From positions 1-24,782 of the forward strand of contig CAJTXS010000021.1 of the NCBI GenBank assembly GCA_910583735.1: DNA of 24,782 nucleotides, in the 5' to 3' direction. The translations under genes were made by a program, and so were the position numbers. The notes below the pieces were generated by a model. The model was not told the DNA's origin. It did no database searches and saw only the letters and a program-made list of their open reading frames with translations. The stretch is from an uncultured Christensenella sp. GTDB taxonomy: Bacteria; Bacillota; Clostridia; Christensenellales; UBA3700. Shown piece by piece: positions 23,359 to 24,782 of this stretch (position 1 is its first letter; every line of letters begins with the position of its first letter).

Positions 23359-24543
23359 TCAGTTAAAGATAGACCAATCGCCTATATCGGGTACTCTGTA
23401 TCTTAAAAAGTCGTTGAGGATATTGACTAATGTCTTGGCGTCCGCTTCGTTGTAGAAGATAGTTGACTCTTTACCCTCGCCCTCGTCGCGTATAGCTTCT
23501 ATCCATACGTAGTCGCCTTCGGGCGAGCAGCCGTTGGCTTGTATGACCAATATGCCGTCGATAGGCGACGCGCTCTCCAGCACGAGGAAGTTGGTCTCCG
23601 ATTTCGCAATGGTATTGACTGCGTCTACGAGGTCTCTGGTAGTAGGTTCGTTGATGCGCGTCTCTTGGTCCAAGTCGTTAACGGTAAGTTTGAATTTATA
23701 GTGTTCGGCAACGGGCGTAGGGATTGATGCCGTGTCGCTCGTAATATCTTCGTCCATAGATTTATAATCCGAGTTGTCTATCAGCGACGCCCATTTTGCT
23801 CCGAATTCAGTTATTACCTTTAGCTTGGCGCCTACGCTGTATAATCTATCGCCGTATGCCGTCTTATGCACGCCGTCGATATCAAGTATTATCTTATACG
23901 AGGTGCCGTGCAGAGATTCAAGGACGTTTCTGCCGATAGAGTCGCTTGCGACGACGCATGACACTACCGTGCCGATAGTCTCTTCGTACTTCGACTGACC
24001 GCCCGCTTGCACCGTTTCGATATGTTCTATTGCGCGGGACGCCGATTTACGCTGCTTGACAAAAGATGTAATTATTACCGTCAAGAAGATGCCTGCGCTT
24101 AATATATTGCAGACTATCCCCGATATCGTCATATTCTTATAATAGAAGATAATAGAGAGTATCAACAGTATAAGTGCAGATACGAGGAAGAATCCTTTTA
24201 AGAAAAACGCAGGCTTTTTGTTATATGTAGCGGCATACTTATACGAGTCGGCTACGCGTGTGACCATTTTTACATGCGGAGAAATATGATTGGTTATACC
24301 TTTGGCAGCTCTGAGTTCGGAGTCTAACTCGACGTAGTCGTCTGTGCTGTTGAATTTTCGTTTTTCTTTGGACTGTTTTATGATAACCGAATTGTGATAG
24401 ACGAGAAAAGTAAATACCGCACCTACTATAAAGAAGAATGACAGTATTGCCAATAGCGTTATGTGGAATATAAAGCCCACTAGCGCAAGCGCTAATAATA
24501 TGACTAATCCTACTACAAAGACTACCTTATACTTTCCGCTCAT
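23359..24543 (-). CDS. Four-helix membrane protein with large cytoplasmic C-terminal region, function unknown
   Basis: 394 residues that I do not recognise. Two hydrophobic hairpins are seen, at about 7-48 and 113-160, separated by a charged segment. The soluble part of about 230 residues follows. It includes a beta-rich stretch, 'HKTAYGDRLYSVGAKLKVITEFGAKWASLID' (about 228-258), that resembles an OB-like or NfeD-type barrel, and a C-terminal acidic alpha/beta region ending 'LNDFLRYRVPDIGDWSIFN'. GAGGGAGAG nine bases before the ATG supports the start. It probably heads a two-gene transcript with the sugar acetyltransferase. Confidence 0.7.
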   Translation of the reverse strand: MSGKYKVVFVVGLVILLALALVGFIFHITLLAILSFFFIVGAVFTFLVYHNSVIIKQSKEKRKFNSTDDYVELDSELRAAKGITNHISPHVKMVTRVADSYKYAATYNKKPAFFLKGFFLVSALILLILSIIFYYKNMTISGIVCNILSAGIFLTVIITSFVKQRKSASRAIEHIETVQAGGQSKYEETIGTVVSCVVASDSIGRNVLESLHGTSYKIILDIDGVHKTAYGDRLYSVGAKLKVITEFGAKWASLIDNSDYKSMDEDITSDTASIPTPVAEHYKFKLTVNDLDQETRINEPTTRDLVDAVNTIAKSETNFLVLESASPIDGILVIQANGCSPEGDYVWIEAIRDEGEGKESTIFYNEADAKTLVNILNDFLRYRVPDIGDWSIFN

Positions 24544-24568
24544 ATTATGTATCTCTCCCTCAATTATT

Positions 24569-24597
24569 AGGATACAATATATTATTGCTTAAATCAA
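24569..24597 (-). promoter_or_regulatory. Candidate promoter of the four-helix membrane protein gene
   Basis: Minus-strand TTGATT (24592-24597), 17-base spacer and TATCCT (24569-24574). The -35 equals that of the transketolase operon; the -10 is imperfect. Confidence 0.4.
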
Positions 24598-24692
24598 GCG
24601 GTAGTGTCGTAAACGATGTTGACGGACATATTTTTTTAAGGAATTAACTACTATATCCTTATATATTTATGCGATAAATATGTTAATAAAGC

Positions 24693-24719
24693 TGCGCGCA
24701 GTAACAGGGCGCGCATTTT
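24693..24719 (+). terminator. Plus-strand terminator-like hairpin with no gene upstream
   Basis: TGCGCGC (24693-24699) pairs with GCGCGCA (24709-24715) around nine bases and is followed by TTTT. The nearest plus-strand gene ends at 22455, so the transcript it would end is unknown. Confidence 0.45.
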
Positions 24720-24782
24720 AATAGCGAAAAGAGTGAATTTTACGCGCTAAGATAATTGCGCTTAAACGAAACTATGCGCATA

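Overview
The window reads as a chromosomal segment of an uncultured anaerobic Gram-positive bacterium, most likely a gut-type clostridium. This is inferred from the gene families: split two-subunit transketolase, Firmicutes-type adenine deaminase, a PrsW-family protease, BspA-like leucine-rich repeats, GH95 fucosidase and a GPH sugar symporter. Purine-rich Shine-Dalgarno sites and heavy ATA codon use fit. Nineteen protein genes are supported. I saw no tRNA, rRNA or CRISPR array.

Layout. At 3-953 is the tail of a surface protein anchored by a C-terminal membrane helix. At 1347-4006 a zinc-dependent phospholipase C-like gene and adenine deaminase are transcribed divergently from a 107-bp region; the deaminase has a strong promoter so close to its ATG that the mRNA looks leaderless. 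At 4343-7175 is a metal operon: a CsoR-family repressor with its operator between -35 and -10, a P1B-2 (zinc/cadmium-type) ATPase with a His/Cys-rich N-terminus, and a terminator. At 7084-7981 an AT-rich GNAT acetyltransferase with its own promoter and terminator is bracketed by a two-part inverted repeat, which looks like a small acquired cassette. From 12731 down to 8011 runs a minus-strand operon: transketolase N and C subunits, a small membrane protein, and an intracellular GH95 fucosidase. Next come a ferritin-like diiron protein (12901-14151) and a 726-bp gene-free region with five CATATG palindromes spaced 30-32 bp, then prolyl-tRNA synthetase, a leucine-rich repeat protein and the GPH symporter. 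The right end holds a PrsW-like membrane protease, a DUF1648-like protein, a lone serine resolvase, a hexapeptide acetyltransferase and a four-helix membrane protein.

How it fits together. The clearest functional unit is the autoregulated metal-efflux operon. The fucosidase, sugar symporter, sugar acetyltransferase and transketolase point to a saccharolytic lifestyle, but only the transketolase/GH95 set looks co-transcribed. Several candidate promoters here share an extended -10 (TGn-TATAAT-like). The points most worth following are the phased CATATG array, the inverted-repeat GNAT cassette, the unusual sensor/pump pairing, and the diiron protein with an extra half-site.
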